The translations under genes were made by a program, and so were the position numbers. A stretch of DNA of 64,000 nt from Patagioenas fasciata (lineage: Eukaryota > Chordata > Aves > Columbiformes > Columbidae), in NCBI RefSeq assembly GCF_037038585.1, contig NC_092560.1, positions 61,446,049 through 61,510,048 of the forward strand, written 5' to 3'. How positions within the stretch are numbered: position 1 is the stretch's first letter; each line of letters begins with the position of its first letter. Below, one piece after another: positions 1 through 14,459 of the stretch. The notes beneath the pieces were generated by a model. It did not search any database. It was not told the origin of the DNA and saw nothing but the letters and a program-made list of their open reading frames with translations.

Positions 1-3000
1 AGTTGTCCAACAGAAAATAGATGTAAAAATAAACACAACTTATCTACTGCTCCAACCTAGTTGGCTGGAGGCAATTTTATAGTGCCATAATAATCTTTGA
101 GATTTATAACTGAAGATATTTGCCAGAGAGTAATTTTGGGGACAGTTACAACAGACAATGGAGAGCAAATATTTGATGAGCATTTATGGGCACAACAGCA
201 TGTTAAAAAGAACAGGCTGCAAATCTGAGAGGCATGCAGTATTGCGCTAAGGTGAAGATTTTCCAGACATCCAAATCAAAGAATGCAGATCCCTTAGGCA
301 GTTAACAGATATGTACAAACTGGAGGAAAATGCAGGGATGAGCAATACGTTTTCAATAACAGCAGTCAGCTTCCAAATCCATTATCAGCCGTGAGCTGCA
401 TTTTCAGGTTTCCAGTTCCCACCAAGGTCAAATGGGAGAGCAGAGCTGCTATTCAGAGGCTTTTTGGTCCTTTCTCCACTCTAGGAGTGGCAGGGAGAGA
501 GGGAGAGAGGAATATGAAGGGAGAGAGAGGAGCTTAGAGTGTAAAGTGGATTCCTACTCATTGTCTTGCTTTCCACTATCAGCCCACAAAAATAAACTTC
601 ATTGTTCATCCTTTGGATGCCTCTTGATGCCTAATCAAGATAGAATTCCAGTTTTTCCAGTGTGGAGGAGAGAGGGCATAAACTCTGGGTGGTCAAAGGG
701 CAGGGAGCGTTCAGACAGACTATGCTGGAATGTCACCATACACCACAGCATCCCAGCTCAGTGCCTTTTTCCACACCATGACATGTTCCTGCACTAATGT
801 AGTTAAGCTTTTAACACAAAAGAGGACATTTGAAAATGAGAAAATATAGCTGCAAGGGCTATATAATCTTCTTGCAACACAGGCTCCAGTGAACAGGGTT
901 TTTTATCATTAATGGGAAGATTAATGGTTTTATGTCTATAAAACTGGCAAGAACATCTTGTCTATGAATGCAAGACTAACAATTTCACTTTATCTGTTGT
1001 AAGAAAAAAAACATATACCAAGAATTAAACTCAGAGATCTTAAAGAGAGAATATTTTCTGCTGGGGCATGAAATGAAACAATCATTATGAAATGACTTGA
1101 TCTTGAAGCAGAATAAACAAAGATTCTAAGCATTTTTTTTTTAATTGACTTGATAATATTCTGTACCAGCTGTTGTTAATGGTTACAGAGATAGCTTTCT
1201 GCTCTGTTGGAAGCACACAAAAATCAGTGGCCTTCACTCAAAGACAGCAAGCCAAATCCACTGCTTCACATTCACACACCTCATAGACTACACTGATTTT
1301 TGTCCTAGCTGCCCAGAGCTTCGGTGCAGCTGTGGCAGCTAGCACAAAGAGATACAGCATCATAGCAACCCTTGTTTTCACCATCAGCTTGCACTTGCTG
1401 AAGAATTGTTTGATCCTACTCTGGAAGAATTCTCTAGTAAGATATTCTTCTGCTTGTAAGTCACATCATGACATTAAGCAGGAGAGAGAGTCATAATTGA
1501 TAGCAAATGATTTCCACAGATGTGACTTGCAAAGTGAGCAAAGACAGAAGCCTGCAGTTCTCAGTGACATTGTATCTTCACTAATCTACATTTCCCTCCC
1601 ATGGACACTGACAGGTTTTCATCTAAAAGACCGGTATTATTTCATACTACATGATCTCTTTGTTATCATTCAGAAACTGTCGTGCATTTCTAATGCTTTG
1701 CTTGATAACAATAGAGTTTGCAAACAAAAACTCTTTTTGGTCTTCATAAAATACTGTACATTTTACTCTTTCATCTCCGGATGTCTCTAAAGAAACTGAA
1801 TGAGAAGGGCAAAGAAAATCAGCAGAGCATGACATGGCCATTAGCATATCAACTGTAGTGTGTGCGTTTATGAACCTGTCACTCAGAAATTAGACCAGAC
1901 ATGCTTCTCTCATCAAAGACTTCAAAGTCAAGCCCGAATACTCAGCTGACTTTCCCAAGATGGGATTCTCCTACTCTCAAAACAAACATGTCATTTCTGT
2001 CTGTGCTGGAGAACCCTCCCGTATAATGCCACATCAAGTATAATTAGTTGCGTTATTGAATCCAACTGCTCCAGCATCAAATTTTCTGGTAAGTTCCAGT
2101 GTGGCTGACTTGCTGCCTTGTAATTTGCTGACGGAAGACATTAAGGCATCATTTCTGTGTGTGTTAGGACTGCTCTGAGTTCATTTACAGTTTCAGTGAA
2201 CTGTAATCTAGTGCAGCCTATGTGTCAGAGCATTAACTGGGGAGCTGCATTCCCAGGTCAGGCACTGCATTACTGTACAACTTCTGGGAAGTTGCTTAAC
2301 ATTTCAGATAATCTTCTTCTAAACTTAATATCACTATATTTACTATACTTACTTCACAAGAATTTTGTGAAGATCAATTAATATTTATAAGTCTTCTGGC
2401 TCAGATAACAGGTCCTGTTGAAATGTGAAGTATTATCACACCTGTTAAAGTTGCTTCACAAATCACTACTTACAGCTGTATCTATCTAGTAGTGCTAGTG
2501 GAATCATGCTTAGGTGCTTCTGTTATCTTGCTAGTAGAAGCTAGACCACTTGCACAAAAAACGAAACTACCAGCACAATGAACCCTCCTGCTCACAGGTC
2601 ATAAAGATTGATTCTGTATTTTAAAATGTGGCAATTTTTCTTTCAGTTAACAGCTTATTTAGTGCAAGGCAAAGCCTTTCATCATTTGGAATATAAATTC
2701 AATTTTTACTAGCAAAGTTCAAAATACATTCTTCTCCAGCTCAGTGAAATGTAACCCTGTTTGGAGCCTGCTTTTTACTTCTGCACTTGAAGTCCTGCAC
2801 AAAGTCAAAGGATGAAGTCATTGAAGGTGTGACACATAGGAAAAATGTTACGGGCTTTAGCTGTTCATGGGACAGTATACAATGTTAGCAGTGATATAGT
2901 AGCTAACATTACAATGACAACTTTCACAAAATAAATTATATCCCCTTTACTGAAATTATTTTCTATTTGAAAGACAGAGACTAATAGCTGAAGTCACTTG

Positions 3001-3405
3001 ACTACAGCATTTCCCACATGGTCAGGGACTGAAAGCAGTAACACAATGCGAACTATTAATATTCATCCTATGAGTATTTCTACCAAAGAAACAAAAAAAT
3101 ACTGAAGTATTGATCTACACGCATAGACTTCAAGGTTGATGCATTTCTGCTATAACTGGTGGCAAAATTTCCTTACTTATCTTTACTCTTTGTTGCTAGC
3201 TAAACTCAACATCTGTCACACACATTGACATCACAAATGACAATTTAAAAGATAGTTTTAGCCTCCAGGCAGGAGGTAGATGCATCTAAGGTTGTTAGCC
3301 AGGAGGTGGCAGAAGACTCTGAGTTCCTGTTTTATTTGCATAAGGGTGTGATAAGCTTGTGAGGACTGGAAACAATTCCACTGCAAATTCCTTCCTCTGT
3401 AAGAC
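1..3405. other. Gene-free interval, downstream of NNT
   Basis: AT-rich sequence with a GA-rich purine tract at 488-532. The open frames of 60 to 121 codons show no known domain, no splice-linked coding pattern and no codon bias I can see. No repeat family is recognised. Confidence 0.75.
488..532. repeat. GA-rich purine tract
   Basis: About 45 bases that are almost purely purine on the plus strand (GGGAGAGAGGGAGAGAGG and similar), with a brief AATATGAA interruption. Confidence 0.8.
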
Positions 3406-3490
3406 TCACAGAATCACAGAATGTTAGGGATTGGAAGGAACCTCGAAAGATCATCCAATCCAATCCCCCTGCGGGAGCAGGAACAGTAAG
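3406..3490 (-). mobile_element. CR1 LINE, short 3'-end fragment
   Basis: The plus strand reads as the reverse complement of a CR1 3' end: CACAGAATCACAGAATG, then TTGGAAGGAACCTCGAAAGA, then TCCAATCCCCCTGC. The terminal ATTCTGTG-type repeat of CR1 is at the low-coordinate end, so the element points to the minus strand. Similarity fades after about 3490, although a diverged continuation to about 3540 is possible. Confidence 0.88.
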
Positions 3491-3540
3491 ATTACATAGA
3501 CACACATGAACAGTCACAATCCAGTGTGTCCATCCACTGT

Positions 3541-4850
3541 GAAGGTTGCAGCCAGTAACCATCCTGCTTCTCTATAGAAATGTTCCAAACTAGTTCATCG
3601 TTTGCACTTTGAGAATTTATTGGAAAATCAACTTATAAACACGGGTAGCCAAATATTCAGCTACTTCTGGAGTACTGTTTGTGGCTTGATTATTAGTAGT
3701 ATTTCATCATAATACAACAAATATTTTAATCATCATTTGTGATTAAGGAAAAAGGTAAGGAAGCTCTATTTGAAATAAGATGCATTTAAAGGTCCTAAAT
3801 AATCCAAACAAAACTGTATGGTTGTTCTCATCTGCCCTCTCATAACACTGTCAGCTCATTGGATTTTACCAAAAATATTCCGCTACATTATATTTTTCTT
3901 AAAATCCCAGTTCATGGAGAACCTCAGTTTGCTGCTTTCAAGCAGAAGCATTGATTGCTTACCTTACACAGTCAACTGGCACGAAAACCCTAAAGCACCC
4001 AAAGAAGCCATCCTACTGCAGAATTTAAGCAGACGGGATCTCCCTCTACAGGCCTTCGAACACACTTCCTCCTCTCTCTTGATGAGAAAGGGATCCTAGA
4101 GTAGTGCCCTCATGTGGTTAAAATGAAGCCACAGGTTACGTGGCCTGAGTACCAAATAAAGTTTCTTGTCCTGAGATTTAAAGATGCACATCCCTCATGT
4201 CTGAAAGTTCAAAGACCAAAAGCAAAGCATGGTACATTTTATGACACACTGAGTCATGATTTTAGAGCTACCCTCATGATTTTTAAAGTCTTTTCATTGA
4301 CTATCTGGAAGCACTGCATAAGCTCATGGATAAATATTCCAGCTCTCAAGTATAGCCTGTCACATCTCTTCCTCTTTAAATGAAGCCCAAGCAGCTTCCT
4401 TTGCTTGGTGGCATTAATGACAAGCACGCAAGAGGCAGTCTGAGAGTGGCAAGTGCTGCATGCATGCATCTGTTCACCCTTTGGGCTGAGAGGGAATTCA
4501 TTGTGTTGGGGTGAGCTGCAGTGGCTGATGTTTACAGCCTCTGCTGTGCAAAGAAACAAATTGCGGGTTAAACACAGAGGAATTTTCTTTTCTAACCTCA
4601 GTGTTGATGATAGGGACTGCAATGCTGCCATGTGGCTATGTAAAGTTTCTGCTTATTATGAGCGTGCATAAACAAACATACATGTGATTCTCTGCAAAAA
4701 TATGGAGCAGAAATTTTATTTCCTTTCTTTTTTGATTTAAAAAACAAAACAAAAAAGCAGGGAACACACAGGTGCATCTCAAACCTCTCTGAGCATGTCT
4801 CTACCACTCAGTGCCTTTTCAGCACCAGCAGCTTTGTGTGTACTGCCTGC
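3541..4850. other. Gene-free interval
   Basis: Contains a TGCATGCATGCA tract at 4457-4468 and a 125-codon minus-strand frame (4254-4631) with no recognisable domain. I see no repeat other than the CR1 copies that bound it. Confidence 0.7.
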
Positions 4851-5494
4851 TTTGAGTTGGAAGGGACCCACAAGGATTGTCAAGTCCAACTCCTGACCCT
4901 GCACAGGACAACCCCACAGTTCACACCGTGTGTCTGAGGGTGTTGTCCAGTCTCTTCTTGAACACTGTCAGGCTTGGGGCCGTGACACCTCCCTGGGGAG
5001 CCTGTTCCAGTGCTCCACCACCCTCTGGGGGAAGAACCTGTTCCTAATGTCCAACCTAAACCTCCCCTGGCACATCTTCCTGCCATTCCCTCAGGTTCTG
5101 TCATTGGTCACTAAAGAGAAGAGATCAGCTCCTGCTCCTCCTCCTCCCCTTGTGAGGAAGCTGTAGACCGTGATGAAGTTTCCCCTCAGTGTCCTCCAGG
5201 CTGAACAAACCAAGTGACTTTAGCTGCTCCTCATATGGCTTCTCTTCCAAATCCCTCACCAACTTCATAGCCCTCTTCTGGACACTCTCCAAAAGCTTTA
5301 TATCCTTTTTATCCTGTGTCACCCAGAACTGCACACAGTGCTCCAGGTGAGGCCGCACCAGTGCAGAGCAGAGTGGGACAATCACCTCCCTGCCCGGCTG
5401 GCAATGCTGTGCTTGATGCACCCCAGGACACGGGTGGTCCTCTTGGCTGCCAGGACACACTGCTGGCTCATGTTCAACTTGCTGTCAACCACCA
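4851..5494 (-). mobile_element. CR1 LINE, 5'-truncated copy with reverse transcriptase tail remnant
   Basis: The minus strand encodes a decayed CR1 ORF2 C-terminus. In one open frame (within 5125-5460) [42 protein letters not shown] are typical CR1 end-of-polymerase motifs. The frame is then lost in a short CT-rich stretch near 5130-5155. The 3' part continues with CTGTTCCAGTGCTCCACCAC-like sequence (plus strand) and ends at the TTGAGTTGGAAGGGACC signature at 4852. The terminal octamer repeat is missing. Dead copy. Confidence 0.92.
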
Positions 5495-6839
5495 TGGAAT
5501 GCCATAGCGTAAGGGTCCAGAATCTCCCCATTTTGTGATAATAAAATTGAACTTTAGTGAGGACATCTGCTATTATCAAGCAGTCAAACTGTGTGGAGGC
5601 ACACAGCTTTGAAGTAGCCTGGAATCTTTTTTTGCTGAAGTGCCATGGTGATGGCCACAGTGAAAACAGAGTGTTGTGACTAGAAAGAAGGCACATTTTT
5701 TGTTGCAGCTTCAATATGAAATACTTTGTATCCAGACCTTTTCTTTTTATAGTTATGGAGGCTTCTCTACCAATAGTCTTGAACATCACAGAGAATGACA
5801 GTGTTTGGAAAAAAAAGCTGTGTGCTAGGAGCCTTGAAAGGAATTTGGAACATATTGTTTACTGGATGTTAGCAGCTACTTGAAATTGAACTTTTTCTGT
5901 GTGTATACATTACCATCCTCCAGTCCCAGAGGAATTATACACAAATATCCAGCCCTACTGATGGAAAACATGACAGGGTGCATTTGGCAAGGATTTTTCA
6001 TTCAGAACTGACTTCCCTGCCAGGAGGTTGAGGCTCATGCAGCATTGTTCATATGGCACCTACCCTTCTGCAAATAACCAGGGTAGCTGAAAAAGCTTCC
6101 TGATTACATCACTTATTTTCGTTTTCTTACCATTTGGTTAAAGTTTCTTCTGGTAGGAAAAAGGTAGGATTGTTTATCTCAGCCATATTAACTATTCTCC
6201 TACAGTCTCCTGTCCCAAATTGAACACATTTATTGGCAAAACTCAGATTTAATGTGAGCAGAAGTGGGCCAAAACTGCAATTTTTGGCTTTTTCTATTTC
6301 TGGATCTTCAATATTTTTGCAGGGGAAGTGGTAGGCTTGTACAGTAAACATAAGCTGATTAAAGCCTTGATTTCATTAGTTGTCTTTCACAGAGCCCTCA
6401 TAGAAAAACACTGTCCTAAGTCACTAAATCACAGAGCTTAGCTTGTGAAACATTTGTCTCTATAAAGCCAGGAAGCTAGTCTTATGCAGGATTACTACCC
6501 ATGATTTGGCCCATAATGCCTTTGCAGGTAGTTATTCACAAAATCTATCACACAATAGAGGAAAAGACATCTCTTTTCAAAATGAGGCATTTGTCCATTT
6601 GCCTGCATTCTCAGAGTAGCTCACAGTCTGTAGGTTGTGGTGTATATACATCTACATGTGGTGTGCTCATTTTTAATGGTGGGAAATTAAAGAGCAGAGA
6701 AATGCCCTTTCACGTACACTCAGGAACCTGATTCCAGAGGAACTGGAAGCACATCAGAAATTTTCACTTCACAGCAAAGAGAAACAAGCTGCACAAGTTG
6801 TGATGCAGAGCAAGATGCTCAGATAGTTATCATACATAC

Positions 6840-7240
6840 CCTACAGCTCCCCGAGAGACAGTGGCCCAGAGGTGACCCAGGCTGCAGCAGGGACACTCCT
6901 GTGGGGCTGCAGCCCACACAGAACCCACGCCAAGACAGGGACACCTCTGAGTGACCATGGACCACAGGTGACCCACACCTGGGAAAAGGCACTAAAAAAG
7001 AATGTAGCAAGAAAACCTGAAGGAGCAGAGAGCAGCAGAGGAAAGGCAGCAAGAAGCAAAGTGCAGCCAAACAAAATAAATATGCAAAGAGAGCAGCAGA
7101 AAAAACAGATACACAGACAACCCCAGAACTCCTGTGTCACCCACCACGTGCCTGGAGTAACTGGGACAGACTGAGTTTAACCCCCAGCAAACATAGGGCA
7201 ACACAAGCCTGGAAAGAGGGAGGGAAAACGTTTGACTCAA
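6840..7240. other. GC-rich block of unknown origin
   Basis: About 400 bp that is clearly richer in G and C than its surroundings. It contains near-repeated phrases (CAGAGGTGACCCAGGCTGC at about 6869 and CACAGGTGACCCACACCTGG at about 6962). Both strands are open for about 100 codons, but neither translation resembles a family I know. It may be an old LTR or other repeat, or a regulatory element. Confidence 0.4.
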
Positions 7241-10009
7241 GTAATTTTTTGATTGCTGACATTCTCTTTTTTTTCTCTATAGCAAAATTAGTGATCGGAA
7301 GTAGATGTTAGGTGGACATAAATTAAGTAAAAATATGCGAAGTAGAGACGTTTTGCCCATGATGCATGCCCAGACACTCTTGGCAATAAGGTGTGTGCTT
7401 CCACAGAGCAGCTCAGCCCAGTAAGCCCCCCTTGCTCCTCGTGGGAGCACGTTATCTCTCTCCAGCAAAAAAAAATGACCAGGACCCACAGTGCCTGGTT
7501 CCTATCAGGTGTCCCAGCCAATAGTTCCCTTTAACTACTGCAACATAAAATGTCATAAAGAGCTTATTAATCAGCCAAGCCTAAAGGTACAGGAGTATTT
7601 CAAAATATTCATTATTAAATTTGGAGGCAAGAGGGAATAAGGAGTTACATTTGGTAGTAAAGAACTTCAGCCCAATATTAAAAAAAATAAATAAACAAGT
7701 ATGGATATTATTAAACACAGAGTTAGGTGATTGTCTTGTTACAGATGAGGTTTTAACATTCAGTTTTTCTTTCACTACAGTCAGTAGTAAAACATGCTTT
7801 TACTTCAATAGGAGGTGAATGGAGCCATTAAGAGGAGTTGAATTGTTAGGCCATATGGTCTCTCTCCTAGTTTCGTTCATGTTGCAGGTATTTGTTTCTG
7901 TTTTGTGTTTGTATTTACATTTTCTTGGCCCTTTTAGTGCCTTAAGGAGCCGTTTATAAATGGTTATAACACAGTAATCCACAAAATCACAGCCCTATAA
8001 ATTATTCCCTCAGGCATTAAAAGAGCCTGGGAAAATACAAACACAAACAGACTCAAAACTTAACAAAATTTAGGTCATAATGGTGGTGGGGAAAAAAACA
8101 TAATAATTTCAAAAACTGGAAAACTGCTTGTCTATAAACAGATGTCATTTGGTGGGTAGCATACAACAAATATAAGAACTAACTGAGCCTTCATGGTATC
8201 TTACTAGGTCCAACAGGAAAACAGGGAAAATGAATTTTATGTAAAAACAGAGAATACTGCTAAATGACACTATTCTTACTTATCACATCATTTACAAAGT
8301 GAAACACTTAAAAGCTGGGAAATTAATAAATTACATCTGAAATCTTACACTTGCCACATTAAAAAAAAAAAAAAGAGAAAGAAAATACACTGATGGCCTC
8401 TATTGCAATGGTACCCTAGAATACCACATTCATACATTTGTTCTCAAATCTTATCTCTGAGACGAGGAGATGATATTTTAATCAGCTGGAAACTGAGGCA
8501 CAAAGCAACAGATTCAGAAAGATACCAAATTTCGTAGACCCAGTAGAGAAACATGATCACTCTTATCTTCTACACCAAAGGGAGTCCCTGGAGTCCCATA
8601 AAGCTATGTTTGCAGCCCATAGCAGTGCAAGCAAGAGGCTGATGAACACACTTACCTTCTCTGAGTTCCCTGTGCAGGTTCCTGGAAGCAAAGCATACAT
8701 AGCTCAGAGTCGCACAAACATGCCGTTAGGTAACAGCTCCCAAAATGTGGTGATCCACTAATAAGAGCCTCACAACTAGCTTACACAATGTCTACCATAT
8801 GACCCTGCAGAGAGGATGAGTGTAGCATGGACCCAAACCATTCTGCCACACCACTGAGTGCCCCAAAATCATGACAGCTGGACTTGGCCACGTAGCCAGA
8901 CACTCCCTCACTCATACTCAGAAAAAAGAAGTTGCATGAAAAACTGAGCACAAGGCCAGGAAAGCTATGACAAAAATTGGCTTGCAGATTGCCAGTAGGT
9001 TCAACTGCAACATCTCCTCAGAAGTTTCCCAACATGCCATACCCTGCTTAGTCTGTCAGATTTGGCAAGATCCCAAAAGAAGGTGGTATGGCCATAGACA
9101 GTCTCCATCTTAAGGTCTAGTCAAGTGATACTGGTTTCTGCACAAGATTTGGACCAGAGATGTAATCGCAGAACACTTCAAACTAATGTTCACAAGAAAA
9201 TGAATGTCTCCATGTTAATCTCAGAAACAATAACGACAAGAAAATGCCTTTTTTCAGTTGTTTCCAAATGTTTTTTTGACCTCTTTGTCCTAGAGATTAT
9301 GAATTTCAGATGGATGTATGGATGCCAAATATATTAAGTCAAATAATAAGTGCCCTGGGAACTCACCTCTCTAGGAGACTGAATTCATCAGTAGACTGTG
9401 CTGCAGGACCTGATTTTGGCACACATTAATACGAAATCAAGCCCAGGGGAAAGAATCACCTTAAATATTTTATGGACTAAATTCATAGTTACATATTATT
9501 TTTTCTGGCTACAGTACTGCTGTCTTAGGACTTAAGGAATGTTTTGTTCCCTCTTTCTTCTGAAAGAGGATGAAAAGTGGGTGAGAAACCATGTGTTTCA
9601 CTAGGAAAAGCTACTGAAGAGACAGTATGTCTGCTGGAGAGAGAAATGGAGCTGTCTGTCCACCTGCATTTGTGGGGACACTCTGCAGGGTAATATGCTG
9701 GGGTATGGTAAGTCTCCACATTTTGCAAAGAAACAGCTCCAGCTCACATCAGCAGTGAAATAAGACCCAGAAGAGCAAGAAAAAGATATATCGCACTTTC
9801 TCATGGAGAAGACAGGCTGTTAATGAGCAGGTCTCTGCTGGACACACTTCTCTGCTGAAGCACTGTGCACATTTTTTTCTGGGGCATAACAAAACTTCCC
9901 ATTCCATGTTTTTCCAGAAGGTACAAGTAAATTGTTCCTGTCTGTGGAATGTTTTCCTGCTACAGTAGAGTTGTCCATTCAGCCTTGCTAGATGCTTGGA
10001 TTGTATTCA

Positions 10010-10215
10010 GAAGAGGCCCAGGACTGCTTGCAGACCCTGAGGCCACGCACAGAGTGCACCACACGTGTCCCCTTCCCCATCCACCCTCAAAACCAGAGTG
10101 GCAGCAGCCAGAGCAGGTCCTGGGAACGGCCCCTGGATGCTCCCATGACCAGGTGTCCCCTGGAAGTGTCCCAGCTGGTGTGGGCCACTGCCAGGAGCTG
10201 CAGGAGCAGTTTTAC
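10010..10215. other. GC-rich block of unknown origin
   Basis: About 200 bp rich in CAG/CTG and CCC words in an AT-rich setting, with sharp edges. Short open frames on both strands have no recognisable domain. It resembles the block at 6840-7240 in composition, but I see no long shared string. Confidence 0.35.
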
Positions 10216-13200
10216 TAATACAACTATACATCTTACTAATACACCTATAGGCACTTAGAGCAAACTTGAACCAAATTAAGGTAAACTGGATCTACTTCAG
10301 ACCTTGGTGTTAATGGACACAGTACTGCCCTCCTGAGAGGGAGATAAAAAAATCCCCCCTTAACCATCCCATAAAACCTTTTTCTGAGTCTGAAGCAAAA
10401 TTCCTTCCAGATCATTTTGTTTCTGACAGCAAACAATTTTAAAACTCGAATTTTTACGTTCACAGAAATGAAAGGTTACGGGTGCCATAAATTTTATGAC
10501 ATTAAAACTTATAAACCTCTTTTCATATTGAGTACAGATTGTGCACAAGTGCCAAGTATACATTCTACTGAATATTTTTATAAAATCAGCTATTTCAGCA
10601 GATATGAATTATCAACATTTGACAGCTGTGAGTTAATTTTTATTTGTAAGGGTATCTTCGTTAAAATACACAAAAATAAGATGTGATTTAGTGGAGACTG
10701 CAGATTGACAGCTTCAAACAACTGCTTTCATTGCAGAGGTTCCATAAAGAAACTAATCAACAACCATCTGAAACTGGAAAACCACACACTATTAATTTTA
10801 AGCTTTGTACAGAAAAGTTAAATGATATATAAAGTAACATATTTAAATTAAAACCATTCCTTTGGAACTTCTCAGAACAGAGCTCCATTAATCATTTTTA
10901 AATGAAGTTATCAGAATATTTATATTAGTATTTGTTATTATTTGTCAAGTGACATCAAACCATTTTGCATTACATGAAATAAAACTTTAAGACAATCCAC
11001 TCCCCAAGGAGACTTCATTCATAATGTTGCATATTGCCATGCTATACAGATCTTTATGGGGAATCAGATCAGGCAAGCAGACACAGCAAATATCGGTGCT
11101 TTACTGGAAATATCAAAAAAATTAATTTATCTCCAGAGAAGGGACTTCATTTAGGGGTTACCACAGAGAGACAATTATATTAACTTAATGTCTTTAACTT
11201 GACTTTTCCAATTTCTAGCAGGGTTTTCATTGGCAGTACAAGCATGCATTTCAGTTCTACATCAGTTCTAAACCTGAATGCACATCAGCCTAGTACAGCT
11301 AAGACAATCTGTAGATAAGAGCACAAAGGCGAATTCTGGACTTACTCACCTTTGCTTCCAGCAGCTTGTTTCGCCACTTTCATAATGATGACTTTCACTC
11401 CTGCCTATGGGCAGAAAACATGTCTTAAGCCCTCCAATCTCTGATACTCTACCTGGAGAATGAATTAAATGGTGTTCAAAAGAGAGCTGATTAAATACTC
11501 TTAACACTAGTGCGGGCTCTCCCCTAGCCTGCTGGAGGAATACGCCAGCTGGCTGCTGAGAGAGGTGAGTATCCAGGCTGCACATGCCAGCTGCCTCAAC
11601 CAGTGCCATGGCTTCAGAGAAAACTACTCCTGAAGACTGTTCCTAGAAAATGGTTTCTTTTCATTAGAAAGTTATTACAGCTCAAAGTATATGATGCAAT
11701 TTATGTGAACAATTCACTCCTGTGTCTCCGTATGATTTTAAGATGGTACTCTCTTTCATTCATGGCAATGGTTCCACTGGGGAAGAAAGCAGTTATGTAC
11801 AGAAATCTAACACCAACTATTGCCTGAGTTTAGAAAATATATAATTTAGTTGTTATTGTGAAGTGCTCAGTCTCCAAATATTATGAGCAATACCAAAAAA
11901 AAAAAAAAATCCTCATCTTCTCAATAGCCACAGTTATTTGCACTCTTACATATTGCATGTTTACATATTTACATTTTTTGTCTTTTTTCCTTTCACTATC
12001 CTTTACCGTCCTTTCCCCATTCTCTGTTCCCATACCTTCTCCATTCTCCTCAACTGCATGTGTGTGCGCTGTGCTCCTTCTAGTAACAGTATACACAGTT
12101 GCTTTAATTGAATAAGGTTCACCACATTTGAAACAACCAGTGTCCAAAACATGAATGAGTTCAGTGCCAGCAATCTTAATACCTGTGAGATAAAGACTTT
12201 GGTTTCAATCTTATGATGTTGTACCATGTTTAAACCCCAAAACAGGTTTAATCTTTTGCTTTAGTTGCAAGACAGCTCTTGCCAATTGTTGCATTTCAGT
12301 ACAAAATAAACCCATTTTATTGCGTTCTTTTGAACTGCCCTTGAAGGGAGAAATCTCACAAAGACCATTCTGCCCTGTGATGCAGTCTGGTAGTACTTTC
12401 TTTGCAGAAGTTACATCCAAAACTTCCATGTCAATACTTCAGATTTCAAGAATAGGGTACTTAGCAGACTGCAAAATGTTCTGTAAGAGAAGATACAGCT
12501 CCACAGCCCCCTTACTCCAGCCAGCTCTGGTTTATATCTACCTGACATTCTTTATTTGCATGCACTCTCTTTTATACATTGTTTAAATATACAGTAAGGT
12601 TGTTGCTTTTGTAGCAGTATAAATATACAATATAGAGTAGGTAATCTCAGTCTCAGTTCATTATTCAGTTGCATACACTGGATTAGCACAGGTTTTCAGT
12701 TCAGCATCTGAGGAGTCAAGCAGCAGTTTACAAAAAACTTTTAAACCTGTTTTTATGATGATTTATAAATGAAAGAATAAAAACAGTATCTTTTTAAGGC
12801 TTCATTTTAAGTAAAATGTCAAGAATTTGACTGAATCCATAGTCCATTCAAAATGGTAAAATTTTAGTCAAAGGGTACTTTTATTTCTAACAGTCCAGTT
12901 ACGTTTTAAAGGGGCTTTGGCTTTCTTCCATCTTCAGAAAGTATTGTTTCCAAAAAATCATCATTTATTAGAGCAGTAAGTCTTTAAAAAGTACAAAAAC
13001 AGACAAAGAGGTGAACACTATATTATTTTTTAAAGTCTCCTAAGGAATAAAGGAAAGGTAATCCAGCTTCTGTCATCATGCCTGGATCTGTATTCCTTCC
13101 TCACAAACAGTTTTATTGATCTCAGTGTCATTTGTCCCTCGAAAGACCTTTCCTTAGCTATCATGCCATAACTTTGAAAATGCATAAAGGAATATCTGCA

Positions 13201-14459
13201 CCGTTATGCAATGTACAGCACAGTCTGTGCATCGGGCTCTCTTACAATGGCCAGTGCTTCACAACAGTTTGCTTCAGTGTCTCCTGTAGTATCTCTCTGC
13301 TGGTAACTAAATATTTTAGAACAGTTTATATTGACTCCAGGGACAGCTGTTGAGGAGAAAATTCCTTATTTCGAGCCAAATATGGAGTTCATGGCTTAGC
13401 TCAGGAATTGGACAGTACCCAGGAATTTGTTAGGTTTTCTTCCCCTTTGCTCTGAATTGTCCAACATCCCCCCTGCCTCCCCCTCCTGGCAAAAAAAAAA
13501 AAAAACCTCTACAATAATAAAATTGAAAGTGTATCCAGAGTGCTTACTATATGCTGACATTTTCTTAAAGGGATGGTGTCAGGATAACTTAGGCCCAAAT
13601 TCTGGATTTAATAAAAACTTTTAAAACCAAAAACCTAAAGTTCATACAAAATTTAAAATTATTTTAAACTGCCTCAGCAAGAAGAGTAGTTCATATCTTA
13701 AGAGGCCTCTAATGTTGTTTCATTTCTAAGAAATATCTCACTCTATAAAAGCTAACCTAAGTTACTAATGGTAATTAAAACAATAATATATCTATTAGCC
13801 AAAGATCTAGCTACTTTCCCTGTGACCAATCATAACAAATATATCAAGAGTATTAAAATACAGGAAATACTGACCAAATTCTTCTCCAGTAAAAAAGGAA
13901 ATATCTTTATAAAATGACATGTATTTGTTACAGAAAACGTCTCCATTTGAACTTACTGCATGAAAACTGCACATTTTATTTCTATTTTTAGCTTACTTTT
14001 AAAACACGGGACAAAATTTAAAAGTTACAAATTCCATGAGGTGTTTAGAAAATGCAGCTTATCGAGGTAATATTACTTTCCGTATCTAACATCTATAGAG
14101 GTGTTATATCTTACATGTCACATAAGGTAATAACTCCTTTGTGAATGACATGATACATCAGTTCCAATACAAGAGGAACTTTCTAGAAAGAAGAGAAAAC
14201 AAAACAAAATAAACAAACAAACAAAAACACCCACACAGTTTTTCAATAAGGGCACTACCGAGAGTAAAAGCAAACCTGTAACTGCTAACCTCCAACACAT
14301 GGGTAACTCAAAGCAAATAACATTTAATCCTTGTGATATTAAAAGTATTTTTAAGATTTGCAATTGCGAGTATCTGAGCAGTTATAAGTTTAAAAAAAAA
14401 AAAAAATTCTTGGATTTTATTGAGAATTCTTGGCCTAGGCAATGCACCTGCGTGATGTT

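Noticed and set aside
4254-4631. 125-codon minus-strand open frame as a gene
   Set aside because: No recognisable domain, overlapped by open frames on the other strand, and no conserved neighbours. Chance is the simplest explanation.
5125-5460. 111-codon minus-strand open frame as a host gene
   Set aside because: The translation is the decayed C-terminus of a CR1 polymerase, in line with the flanking CR1 3' sequence.
5382-5789. 135-codon minus-strand open frame, the longest outside NNT exons
   Set aside because: It runs partly through the CR1 copy and partly through unique AT-rich DNA, with no domain and no splice or codon evidence.
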